Assembly (NCBI RefSeq): GCF_016808335.1
Contig: NC_053147.1
Location: 17,780,913 to 17,844,912 of the forward strand
Length of the DNA stretch: 64,000 nucleotides
DNA from: Panicum virgatum
Taxonomy: Eukaryota > Streptophyta > Magnoliopsida > Poales > Poaceae
Direction of reading: 5' to 3'
Part shown: positions 21,901 through 32,839 of the stretch, in pieces
Layout of the letters: each line of letters starts with the position of its first letter
Numbering within the stretch: the stretch's first letter is position 1
Notes under the pieces: generated by a model
What the model was told of the DNA's origin: nothing
Databases searched by the model: none
What the model saw: the letters and a program-made list of their open reading frames with translations, nothing else
Position numbers and translations under genes: made by a program

Positions 21901-23589
21901 CATCCAAAATAGTCGTAGAAGAGTCTATGTATTTTTTTGCAGTAATTGAGCAAGCTGGAAATCTCATCTGGAAACATCTCTCAAACTCCTTGACATGGTA
22001 TCTCACATACCGATCGATGGTTGTTACCTGCACTAGCTTGTTTGCATCAACTTTTCCTATTAACTCTATGTAGATAGGTCTACCCTCTTTATCCACCCCA
22101 TGATAAAATTGTGGGTAATACTTTGTAACTTCATCTAACTCGGTGTAGTCAAATTCCTGAGGTGTAGAAACCAATAAGGGTCAAAATACAGAAGTTACTC
22201 CGAGCAAGACTAATAAAGATGACATATTTTGATACACCATCTATATTTCAGCTTTACCTCTATTTTGTCGGTCCCGAATTCCTTCCTCCACCTAAGCATG
22301 TCTGACCACATATTCTTTGCTTTCTCAACATCAAATTTCCGCGCTTTTAGGAACCTGTAATGTGAATGAGATCAAATGAGAATCCCACTCAACTAAGTTG
22401 ATAGCCAATTTCTTTCTAGACATGATCCCTTAAGCGCATAAAGTTTATTGGTGCAGACTGTGCAAGCCTACGAAGTTTATTTTGGGGCTATTGGGAAGGT
22501 ATGTAAGGGGAAGAATATATGCAGCGTAAAGATAAATCAAAACCTGTGAACAAGGAACTCCCTGCTCTTTTGAAGGTTCTTTGAAGGAAAAAAAACTGAA
22601 AAAAGTAAGTGTTGTACCTCAACATCATGTGATAATCATCATGCTGTTGTGGCAGCAAATCCTCATCAATTAAGCATTGCCGAAATGTCTCGACATCTTG
22701 GAGCTCTTTAATATCCCTTATGTCCTTGATGGAATCCCTAGGTTCATTTTTCTTTTTGCTTCTCCTTCTCAAGGAATGCCTGAATTTATTCCCCGCATTA
22801 ATTGCTTTTTTCTTGAAAGAGCCAATTTTAGTCTTCTTATCTCCTTCTGAGTTGTCTGCATCAGATCTGCTCTCTTTCCTTTCATCGTTATGTACAAGAC
22901 CTTCAAAACATGCACATGCTGTCTCAATTTCCCATATCCATATCAAAACAAAGAAAGCTATTTTTTTTTGAAATAACAGTAACCGATAGTTGGGTTCGAC
23001 TAGACAGCAAATGATGCTTTACAGGTAACTGGAACTGTAACCCGTCTGTTACATCAATGCTAATCCGGAAAAGGGCAAGGGGTTAATACAGGTATTAACT
23101 TATTGGTTTGTACATGTTACAGGAATTGATACATGTATTAACTTATTGGTTTGCACATGTTACAGGAACATTGCTACATGTCGATTATCAGCATTCAATG
23201 ACTTGGGTTCAAGTTTGTGGTTATCCTTGATGATTAGAATCGAGAACCAGCTTCGAGCATCAGCTATAAGGTCGTCTAATGAGACCAGGTAAAATTCAGG
23301 CAATTGGCAAATAACATACTATATTGATTTCTCCCCCCTGTAACAGAAGTAGGTTGGGGTTTCTAGCCTCAAAACCAATAAATCTACAACCTTGTATCAG
23401 CAATAATTCTTATGCCTTGCGGACTCCGGTAATAGCATCTGCTAATATATCAATTATTTATCTTTCAAAGAAAGAAGGGAGAAAATCGACAGCATCTGCT
23501 AATTCGTTGGGAATCGATTCATAGTGTCCCAAGGGAAAGAAGCGCTCATACTCACATGGCCTAGCAAATCGATCGAGGGGTCCTGACAT
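18999..23589 (-). CDS. Sec14-nodulin phosphatidylinositol transfer protein, SFH type
   Basis: Fifteen coding exons on the minus strand with consistent phase: 23589-23556, 22918-22618, 22354-22258, 22156-21890, 21800-21723, 21570-21469, 21368-21319, 21242-21143, 20992-20894, 20801-20688, 20380-20254, 19976-19941, 19829-19426, 19223-19149 and 19019-18999. Together they encode 634 residues, the usual size. The start [11 protein letters not shown] is the typical family N-terminus. A CRAL-TRIO N-terminal segment ([36 protein letters not shown]) is followed by the lipid-binding domain at about 145-343 ([35 protein letters not shown] [11 protein letters not shown]). A hydrophobic stretch ([19 protein letters not shown]) and a C-terminal coiled coil ending KKKFCF form the nodulin (Nlj16-like) domain, which in this family targets the protein to the plasma membrane. 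Family role: presenting phosphatidylinositol/phosphatidylcholine to lipid kinases during polar growth. The exon ending at 20688 uses a GC donor. The second exon border (CATGTGCATG) is the least certain. Confidence 0.93.
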
Positions 23590-23905
23590 CCCCTCCTCCG
23601 GCTCCAAAATCGGTCCTCCGAGCAAGGCCCAACCTCAAAATCACCTGCAATCGGCAATTTGTGCGAAAAGCACTGTGATTAATGAACTGCGCGGCAAACG
23701 ACGAAAATCCAAACTATTTTCCAATCAACATGTTTGATAAATTGGTGCATGGGCATGGATAAAGCAGCTCGGAGGATTTTGTGGGGTTCTTACCTGTTTC
23801 AGTTTTGGATTTCGGGAGCTGATTTTGTCCAGGACCAGGAGGGAGACCAACCTCTGCCGCTCTGCATTTTAATGGGTGGGAGACTCGGGAGGGAGAAGCG
23901 AGGAG
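23590..23905 (-). promoter_or_regulatory. Predicted 5' UTR of the SFH-like gene, with leader intron
   Basis: On the minus strand, a leader exon ends ACTGAAACAG before GTAAGAACC (exon edge at 23794). The intron then runs to the acceptor GATTGCAG (next exon from 23644), which continues to the ATG at 23589. The transcription start lies above about 23900 and was not located. Confidence 0.55.
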
Positions 23906-26389
23906 AAGGATTCCAATCACTTCTCAAGTGGACCCGGCTCATAGACTCGAACCAGTCGAATGACCGAGCAACTGTAGGACGCCCCTGTGTTCGGTCCATG
24001 GACCAAGCTCACCCAGGTGTCTCTGGAAGCGTATAGCGGCCCGATTTCGGGGGGCCCACACGCAGTGTCTGCAACCCGTAGACCGCGTTCAAGGAACGTG
24101 TGCCCGTGATGTGACGCGTGGACGAAAGTTTGGCCAGGTCAGACTTGATTTGTTGGAGGCGTTGGACAACTCCTAAGCTGCTGATTGTTCCATAATCATT
24201 ATTTGGGAATGGAATTCTACCTGCATCCAAAATAAAATATATACGATGCTACTTAGGTATTACAGACCACTTCAGTGCTTCTATCATTTTTATTTTTGTG
24301 TGTTTCAAGATGTACTTACTTTATGTCGTGTTACTTTGACCGATGTGGTTATTTTTACCTTGGTATAAAATTTTGCTGTTTTTCTTGATCAGTTGTGACT
24401 GCTGCCATGTTGCTAAAATAGTACCGAAAATTTAGTTTGAATTCTTGACCAGAACAACAACAAATTTTGTCTGCCAATACATACTGGTTACCTTACATTA
24501 ATTGTCGCCTGTTCTTGAACATACAAAGAAAAAAAATGCTAATATGTGGGCATGTGGTCTGCTCGCAGCTCATGATCATTTCACCTTGGTAATTCATATT
24601 TCAATCAGGCACCGTAACTTTGAACTCTGTTCCCGTGGCATTAATTCCCTGATAACTGTCAGTACGGTAGGCTGCCATTGTGCTCCCTTCGGCTACAGAA
24701 CAAACAGATAAGCTACGGAGCTGATTGACTGCTCGCTGGTATAGTGGTATGTGTTTTCTGCTGGCATCAACACAGCACAGTGACCAAACAAATGGGCAGA
24801 TCAATGGGGTCGGAATCGAGGAAACTTTTTGTCCACGTCTTCCATTGAACCTATGCTACCTACCTGAGTATCTTTAGTTGTTCCACTGATTGCAATCATA
24901 CGTGAACCCACGTTAAAGCAGGTTTTGGCTGTCATCAGTCATCACCTCACAGGCTCACACAGGAACGGGGTTGTTGGTAAATCAAACAAGCTTGTTGTGT
25001 GATCTGATGAAAGCCTGGAGCACATAAGGATTAAAAGAGAGCATATGCTTTGCTATAAAAGATGTGTATAAATATATTGTAGGACCGAGCAAGAAGCACA
25101 TGCCTTGACGGATATGGCCAAATTCGGCTGAGTTTTCCCACCACTGGTTTTGTTTATAAAACTTGCTCCTTTTCCCTTGGTGGCAAATGGCAATGGCAGT
25201 ATAGTCCAAAGTTTTGTGAAAGCGATAGAGGAAGTAGAAAAATCCTACGGCGAATTCGAGTTTAAAATAACCCGGTGGGGTGATCTCGTGGTTTTTGCCG
25301 GTGATGGAGACATGCACAAACGATATGATTGGTCGAATCTTGCAATCTCGCTTCAATGTAATGTCAACGCTTGGCGTTTTGATCTATGAACCAGCTTCCT
25401 GGCAGCAACCGAGCTGTTCAAAGCCACGTACCCGTACAATGATTAATAAATTCTGCCATATTTTGACACTATGATATAGGACACTTCCTATCTACTAACA
25501 GCATCTAGCAAAATCATTGCTCCATTTGTCTGAATAGAAAGATTAAAATGACCGGTTCCAACAAAGATTGTTTCTTTTGTTTTTCAAATGGGAATTAGGA
25601 ATTTGGCTTGTGATACATGCATAGATACAGCCACACAGGAGACAAAGAAGTCCAGGAACTTTTCAAGGAATGGTAGGTACTCATCAGAAAATAAACGCTT
25701 GCACCTGTTCGCCATAGTGGTGGTACACGCAGAATCCACTAGAAAATATAATTATAGGATATTTACCTCAAACGAAACACCGACGATTTTAAATATGATC
25801 ATTTGTCTGCCGTTAGCTTGAGGAGGTTAGGGGGTCCCTGTTGGAGCAGTTGCAAGCTTGCAGCTTAATCTTTTTGTCTGAGAACACTTAATGAGGGTGT
25901 TAATGCAGCTCACGAACATCAGATCGGGATGGTTGACCCTTTAGCTTTTGCTTGCCAACCAGAGATACATCATGCATAGCCGACTACTTGTTCTTTTACT
26001 CTGCATTTTCAAGGGTGCAATACATAAAAAGAAGCATTGCGACTGGGGACAGGCAGCTTCTTCAGCTGACACTACCCCCCTGATCAGCGGCAGGACAGTT
26101 CAGTTCAGTGGGCATTTGCATCGGTGCAAATTGATGCTTGGTAATGTTCAGTAGCAGTTCTGTAAAAGATGAATGATAGTGCATCGGGTGTTACAATTTA
26201 CATTGCATTGCATCGGGCGAGCAGCCGAGCAGGTACATGATTAACAAAAAGGTTTAGGCACAGCTGCCATGCCGGAGATGTTCAGGTCAGAGAGCACTCA
26301 GCGTTCCATTAGCAGCTGTTGAGAGATAATGCTATCTGCAAGGAGCAGTTCGTGTTCATCCATTGTCTGATCATATCTGCTCGGATGTC
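23906..26389. other. Intergenic, no gene supported
   Basis: Upstream region of the SFH-like gene followed by AT-rich spacer. Short open frames (for example 25150-25389 +) show no recognisable domain or splice context. Nothing further is supported. Confidence 0.45.
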
Positions 26390-26756
26390 CGCGGCGTGCT
26401 GGCAGAACAGCGGGAGGCCGCCCCCCGCGGCCGCGCGCCGGGGAGAGTGGGCAGCGGTGTCCAGTGCCGGCGGCCGGGTCATGGAGAACCAGGCGATACG
26501 AGTAGCCCCCGGCGGCGGCGTACTTGCGCGCCAGGCCGGAGCACGCGAGCAGGGGCCGCGCCTGCGCGAGTGCGAGGTGCGGGTGGGGCCGGCGGAGGCG
26601 GTGGTGGAAGGGCGACTCGACCTCCGCCTTCCACCCACGTGAGACGCGGCGCGCCGCGGGGAGCTGGTCGAACCCCAGCTGCAGCAGGCACTCCCAGGCC
26701 AGGTCCTCTGGGAGCCCCAGGTCCCGGGATGAGGTTGCCCGTGTCCAACGGCTCTA
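26390..26756 (-). pseudogene. F-box/kelch (KMD-like) gene fragment, frameshifted
   Basis: Reading the minus strand across three frames gives NLIPG, then LPEDLAWECLLQLGFDQLPA, RRVSRGWKAEVESPFHHRL, YSYRLVLHDPAAG and GGLPLFCQHAA. This order matches the N-terminal F-box and first kelch region of F-box/kelch proteins similar to Arabidopsis KMD proteins, which in intact form recruit targets such as type-B response regulators or PAL to SCF ligases. A small insertion shifts the frame after LIPG, another shift follows DPAAG, the expected ATG appears as TTG (26748), and the kelch repeats are absent. It is therefore a truncated pseudogene of about 110 codons. GC content is far above its surroundings. 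Confidence 0.75.
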
Positions 26757-27333
26757 GCGCGGCCGCGGATCAGGAGACGAGGCCGAGGCCGAGCGGCACG
26801 GTGAAAACAGAGGAGATTTCTTTTCCTCAAAGGGCATTTAGGTCTATTCCCCTTGCCTCATCTATTACTCTAACGGTGATTCCTAACAGGAGTGACGGTA
26901 GTGTTAAATAGGCAACAAAAACTGGACTTGCCTTGAGGACATATAGATCAGAATTCAAATTTGTGTGTCAAATAGACAAGCCCAACAATTTTCGGTGTCA
27001 AATAGGCAATTCTCTCCAGGATGAAAGAGAGGCTGGTCGGCAGATCTGAATCAAGGCCAGAAAACAAAGGAACACGAGGACGCACCAAGCAGCAACGGCC
27101 GGCGGCGACACGAGGACGCCAGGACGGCATCTCGAGGAGCGACTACCGCCGTAGGACAGTGCAGAGTTGTAGCTCTGTCGTCTCTGATTGCTCATGCGGC
27201 CGCTTCTTTCTTCGTCGTCGCGAGGATCTCCCCTGTCCACAGCCCCACTCTTTCCTCGACAGGAAGGCCTGGCCCAACCCATTGCATCTGTTCTCTCCGG
27301 CACGCGGGCTTGTTGCACACCGTCACGCGGGCC
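26757..27333. other. Spacer before the PMD-carrying MULE
   Basis: No gene recognised. Open frames on both strands are short and of unlikely composition. Ends in the 10-bp target repeat GATCGTGCAG at 27334-27343. Confidence 0.4.
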
Positions 27334-27343
27334 GATCGTGCAG

Positions 27344-27595
27344 GCCTCATTTTTATTTTTATATTTTTCGAAAACATTTTTTACAGAAATATATTTTCAA
27401 TTTTACAATTTACAGTTTTGTACTCCTACCGCCCTCCAGGGGGCAGCAGGGGGCCTGCCGCCCGGCAGGAGGGCGGCAGGGATTTATATGTAAATAAAAA
27501 AAATTATTTGCGCGGACGCCCTTGGCGGGAGCCTGCCGCCCCCTCCACTGGGCGGCAGGGGGCCTGCCGCCCGGCAGGGGGGCGACAGGCTCCCC
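27344..27595 (+). repeat. Left TIR of the PMD MULE
   Basis: The outer 90 bp are AT-rich (ATTTTTCGAAAACATTTTTT). The inner part is GC-rich with repeated palindromic words GCCTGCCGCCCGGCAGG. It matches the reverse complement of 31362-31633 with a few small indels. Confidence 0.88.
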
Positions 27596-27799
27596 CGCAA
27601 AATTGCTGTGGCCATTAGATGTGTTTTAGATATGGATACAAATAAAAACCATTAGTAAAGAACATGAATATGAAAAGTATAAGCTAGCAATTCACACACA
27701 TACGCAAATGAGAACGAAATAGGTGATGTATGAGAACGAAATAAGTATAACATGATGACATGTCCATAACAAAAATACAAAAACAGCTAGAAGCACATC

Positions 27800-30753
27800 C
27801 TAACCACCCCGACCACCCCGGCCATGTCGACCTCTTTTACGCTGAGCGTGGACGTGGTCTGTAGAGTAGGTGTGTCGCTCTGGAGGCCCTACGTCTCTAC
27901 CTGGACGTCCGGTGGGCACAGGTGTCTGGAAGGTAGTATCGGCCTGCGGGTTAGGTGTAGAAAATAACCAACTCCAATCTTCGAAGTTCGCCTCAAAGGT
28001 ATCCTGTGTGGGCCCTATACAGTAGCAATTAAGATATCTTAATCATCGTCTTATAAGTCATATATTCGGGTACATATTCATCATAAGTATCTATTGGTGG
28101 TGAATACGATGAATGACCCATATCAGAAAGCTGGTGGTGTGATCCTGTAAACCGTTCAAATTATTTAAAATATTCATATAAATAAGAAGAACATGATAAA
28201 TTCGGGCTACGGATTAGGTAATTACCTTGCGTTCCTTCTGCTGTCGCCGTAGGGTAATATGCGTTCCTTCTGCTGTCGCCGTAGGGTAATACGAAGAAGG
28301 TCCCGCATCATATAACTGTTGTGATCCTATATGTCAATACAAAAGGAATTAGGCGGCATACCACAATTAATTGAAATTAAGATATCGACTATATGTTTAC
28401 CGAAAGGTCGTAGTGGTGCCTGTGTTGGTTGAAATGACATCCCTGCAGCTGGTGCCATGGTACTAAACTGAGTCCCTCCGTGAGGTTGATAAGGTGGGTG
28501 TGCATCACCTGTATGGACTGAGAATTAATTGTTGGCTTCAAAGTAGGAAGTCAGTAAGTATCATCACGTACCTGGATAATGCTGCTGAGACCAATAAGGT
28601 GTTTGGGAAGGCTGATGCTGTGTGGGACCACAAGGAAACGAGGTCGAGGCTTGAGACGAACCATACGAGTCATCGTACGATGTCCGGCTACCAAAGGCTT
28701 CAAGCATGGAATGGGCTCTTTGTGAAACTCGGGTCCAGGCCTACTCTTGCTCATTCCTATCCATCATAGATCCCGCTCGAATTCTCATCAAATTCGCCCT
28801 GGCATCTACGTCCATCAACCTGCACATTTCAAACTGCAAGCAAGAAAAAGAAAGACATTAACACTATAATCCAAAGTATTTGAAAAGCGATGATAACTTT
28901 GACTCCCCGCCCCAGCTAATGCCTCATCCCTATGTCGTGCGTAGCCATCCTGTGCTGTCGCAACATGCGGCTGTGGTTGCATGTCAGCATATATCAAGCG
29001 GCAACGAGTCTGAGGCTGGTACCAGCTCAGGTACACCCTGTACGAAGCCTCCGTGTGTGCAGGGGTCGCAAGCGCCACGTTGTTCTCTGCTTGGTCCCAG
29101 CCATCGACCCAAGGCTGCACCCTTGTCACCCACATGTTGGAGAAGGGTTGCCCAGTCCTCGATAAACTAAATATTGAAAACAATTTAGTCAAATATGATT
29201 AGTTAACTATATAATGCATAGCCACTGAAGTAGTATATGAATTGTTACCTGTGGTCATGGCGTTCGACCCGATCCAATGCTGACGGCACAAGATACAACT
29301 GCCTTTGACCGAACTGTCTCCTGACTCTGTCCGGGCAGTGAGCCTCAATGTAAACGTCGTACACTAATGCTGTAGTTGTCATCCAAAAGGCCTGGTCCTG
29401 AAAGCAAACCGAAGATATCCCGATCGGTGCACGAGTGTTTATAGCCAACTCGGAGTAGGGCTCCCACACGACGTCTTCAGGTGTCAACCGATCAAACTCA
29501 GCCACAAAATCAGGATAGGCCCGACGAGACTGTACGTGGGCCCATCTCTTCTGCACAAAATTAATAATAATATGTACAAATAAGAAATACAAAGAGGGTG
29601 AAACAAAGCAACAGAATTGCCAACAGAATAGTACGAGTAGCAGTCATTTCCGTACCTGACGAGCGTACCAGAGAGTCCCCATGGTGGGCCTATCGTCCTC
29701 GGTGTCACCGTACATATCCAGCTCATACGGTGAGTGGTCGACAAGCGGGCGACCAATTGCTATCCTCTCGTACGACCAAAGCTGTAGCAGAATCGGACAT
29801 CCTGTAAGAATTGCATTGTGCTTATTTTGCACCGATGCCTTGCAGAGGCCACGGTACGTGACTGCAAGTACCGCTGAACCCCAACTGTATTGAGGCATTT
29901 CCTCCACAGCTGCCTCTGCGATCTCCTGTGCGTAAGGCACAAGCACCCTATCCACATAGGCCCCGTGTGAGTTGTTGAACATTATATATCCAAACAACCA
30001 CAATAGGTATGCCTCAAGGGATCGAGTGACGCTATCATCATCAGCATCATGTGCCAAATTGTCGGGCTGCATAGATAAGATGAACATTTATGAGTACGAG
30101 ATCAATTATAAAATAAAACCATAACTGCACTAGTCAAAAGCATAACTCTAACATTAATAATAACAAAACAAAGTATGTACCTGGAACTGCAGGATCCATG
30201 CCTTGGCAGGCCCTGTTGCTTTTGGGTGCTCTTCTACATCAATCGCGATGTCAATATTTGCAAAACACTCTTCTAGATCGTCCAACCACGTAGGAGGGAC
30301 GACGCGAGGCCCTACGGCATCCCCACTGATAGGAAGACCCAGCAGCATCGCAACGTCCTGAAGGGTCGGTGTCATCTCCCCACAAGGGAGGTGGAAGGTG
30401 TTTGTCTCAGGCCTCCATCTATCAACCAGAGCCGTCAGTAGGGACCTGTCCAGCTTTACTGAACCACTCTCAGCAAGACGACCTATAGTAAGAAGACCAG
30501 CCTCACTCAACCTGAAAAATAGAACGATCAAAGGTAAGTACATTATGTACGAAACGTATACGAAACAAACGTATTCTTAGAAACATAATCCGACGACATA
30601 TCACCTGGGCACCCATCGTGGGTCAACAGGAACAAACTCCGCTGGTGGACGTGGACGCATCACGTTAAGTTTCACGCGCTGAACCACTGCAAGGAAGGAC
30701 CGGTGCGACGAGTTTATGACTCTGTCAAGTAGAGCTGGCGCATCTTCGGCCAT
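27800..30753 (-). pseudogene. Plant mobile domain (PMD, MAIN-like) protein gene with one in-frame stop
   Basis: Minus-strand exons with matching phase: 30753-30605 (MAEDAPALLDRVINSSHRSF...), 30511-30181, 30066-29656, 29550-29249, and from 29166 to about 28895. Smaller C-terminal exons follow around 28834-28572, 28490-28401, 28326-28227 and 28012-27800. The core blocks LLTIGRLAESGSVKLDRSLL, LVDRWRPETNTFHLP, GEMTPTLQDVAMLLGLPISG, YLLWLFGYIMF and YSWGSAVLAVTYRGLC are those of the plant mobile domain, known from the MAIN/MAIL silencing proteins and from transposon-borne copies. The C-terminus is low complexity, rich in Gln/Pro/Ser, and ends RGRHGRGGRGG. One TAG (28743-28741) interrupts the exon beginning FEMCRLMD, after MMDRNEQE. 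An imperfect 32-bp tandem duplication lies at 28229-28291. The stop makes the copy a likely recent pseudogene unless that exon is skipped. The biochemical function of PMD is unknown. Confidence 0.82.
28229..28291. repeat. Tandem duplication of about 32 bp within a PMD exon
   Basis: GCGTTCCTTCTGCTGTCGCC followed by GTAGGGTAATA occurs twice head to tail. It duplicates coding sequence of the low-complexity C-terminal exon and, at 32 bp, shifts the frame of the second copy relative to the first. Confidence 0.85.
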
Positions 30754-30780
30754 ACCTAACAAAAAAAATATAAGTTTTCT

Positions 30781-31210
30781 CATTTTCTACAATTTTTCTG
30801 CATTTTCTACAATTTTCTGCATTTTTCTACAATTTATCTTAAATTTTCTTAAACTTTTCTAACATTTTCTTCTATTTCCTACAGTTTTTGTACAATATAT
30901 TTTAATAAATATATTTTTCTAATATTTTCTAAATTTTTCTGCATTTTCTACAATTTATCTTACATTTTCATAAACTTTTCTAACATTTTCTTGCATTTTC
31001 TACTATTTCTGACTATTTCTCGAATTTTTTTCTCGCATTAAACAACTAATCAATACCACAAAATTGGTTGGTAGACCTAATTGGCTTTTCTTAAAACTAA
31101 TCTTAATTCTACCTAAATTATATTAAAAACATTACCTAAATCACTAAAATATCATTAATGCTGCATACACTAATTATAGAATTAAACATACAAATAATTT
31201 AGATCGAGAA
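30781..31210. other. AT-rich leader region of the PMD gene
   Basis: Reiterated TTTTCTACAATTTTCTGCA words give an irregular tandem structure between the PMD start and the right TIR. No coding signal is present. Confidence 0.5.
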
Positions 31211-31361
31211 AGTTGAGAAATATTTATTACCTGCGATTACGATCCAAAATCCGGCAGGGCTTCGCCGTTACAACTCCCTCCCTCACCCCTCCTCTCTCCC
31301 TCCCGCTCTCTGGATGTCGTGGGAAGCAAATGAGGGGGGAGAGAAGCCTTTATACAGTGGT

Positions 31362-31633
31362 GGGGAGCCTGCCGCCCCCCTGCCGGGCGGTAGGCCCCCT
31401 GCCGCCCAGTGGAGTGGCGGCAGGGGGCCTGCCGCCCGGCAGGGGGGCAGGCTCCCGCCAAGGGCGTCCGCGTAAATAAGTTTTTTTTATTTACATATAA
31501 GTCCCTACCGCCCGCCCGGCAGGCCCCCTGCCGCCCCCTGGAGGGCGGTAGGGGTACAAAACTGTAAATTGTAAAATTGAAAATATATTTCTGTAAAAAA
31601 TGTTTTCGAAAAATATAAAAATAAAAATGACGC
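31362..31633 (-). repeat. Right TIR of the PMD MULE
   Basis: Reverse-complement partner of 27344-27595, about 20 bp longer through copy-number differences in the GCCTGCCGCC palindromic words. The PMD gene reads away from this TIR, so it may supply the promoter. Confidence 0.88.
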
Positions 31634-31643
31634 GATCGTGCAG

Positions 31644-32839
31644 CCCTGCGGAGGAATGGCGCAGGAGTTTCTTTTAGGAAAGGAAAAACTCTTTTTTTTG
31701 CCCTCCCTCGACTTTGAGCCGAATCTACTTTTCCTCCCTGGACCACAAAACTATCCGTTCAGCCTCCTCAGACTCACAAAATCGTTCAAATAACCTCCTG
31801 AGCGGTTTTAGGGTGCAGTGGCAGCGGTTTTTCTATTTTTTTTATTTTTTATTTTGACTAAATCTTTGAAAAATCACAATAAATCACAAAAAAATCATAA
31901 AAGAGAAAATCTAATTTTGTTGAACTCCAAGTAAGTAGATCTCCACATTGAACATATTATATGATATACTTTAGTATAATTTTTTTTGTAGTTTTAGATA
32001 TATGATTTTTTGTAATTAATTTATAGTTATAGTCTCCATCATCAAATTACGATGAAAATTTTATGGTGGTATAATCATTATATGATTAAGATGTAGTAAA
32101 CAATTTATGATTATCGAATCATGTATGACTGAGTTATTGATTTATCTAGGTTTAACTATAAATTGGTCTAGATTTATCTAGGTTTATATAGATAAATCTA
32201 TAGCTCAGTCAAACATGATCCAATAATTATAAAAATTTTACTCTAGCTCACAGTGTGCACGGGCCTCCAGAGGTGCCGAGCGCCTTCTCGCAAGCTGCCG
32301 GTGCGGTGACTGGTGCTCACAGCGGCGCAATGGCCAGGCGGTGCGATGGCTCGCGGGGGTACGACAGCACGACGGCTAGGCGGTGTGGTGGTGCGGCTGC
32401 GCGGCAGCCAGGCATCGCAGCGGCAAGGCGGAGCGATGACCAGTCAGCTCTGCGGTACAGAAGCTAGGCGCCAGCAGAGCCCTCTTCCAAGATCTGATCT
32501 GAATATTTTCGGGCCACGAGCCAGCCCGCGAGCTGTCGGGCCAGACGTCGGGCCGACACGGGCCAGAATTTCGAGCCCGAGGCTCAGGTCGGGTTCAGGC
32601 CAGTAGAAAAACATGTTGGGTTTCATTCAGCCCGACCCGAACCCGCCCTGGCCCGAGATTTGATCAGGCCTACTACGGCTCAACAACCCCACGCTACTGC
32701 TGTCATTGCATTTTATGTCTCTCTTATTCCCCCTAAAGTTTGTCTATTAAAAATATTTTATCGGGTCGGATTGGATTTTTTTGGACAGGTTGGGTCGGAT
32801 TTATCGGATCAAGTGGCCCGTGATCAGTCTTGAAGTGAC
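31644..32839. other. Repeat-rich spacer, no gene
   Basis: 31680-31830 resembles a common grass repeat (CCTCGACTTTGAGCCGAATC, AACCTCCTGAGCGGTTTT). 32500-32680 contains CGGGCC/GGCCCGA words reminiscent of hAT-element subterminal repeats, but I could not fix its ends. No gene is supported. Confidence 0.35.

Larger units (their letters stand above)
27344..31633. mobile_element. Mutator-like element carrying a plant mobile domain gene
   Basis: 4290 bp bounded by long inverted repeats (27344-27595 and 31362-31633) that begin GCCTCATTTTTA and GCGTCATTTTTA on their own strands. The element is flanked by a perfect 10-bp direct repeat GATCGTGCAG at 27334-27343 and 31634-31643. TIRs of about 250-270 bp with a 9-11 bp duplication are diagnostic of MULEs. 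The only gene found inside is a PMD protein on the minus strand; no MURA transposase, ULP1 or other transposition gene is visible. It would therefore need a transposase from elsewhere. Confidence 0.88.

Noticed and set aside
24725..24765. tRNA-like text CTCGCTGGTATAGTGGTATG
   Set aside because: It resembles a D-arm only; no anticodon stem, T-arm or acceptor stem pairing could be found.
25150..25389. 79-codon frame beginning MFIKLAPFPLVANGNGS
   Set aside because: It reads smoothly but has no recognisable domain, splice neighbour or counterpart; chance cannot be excluded.
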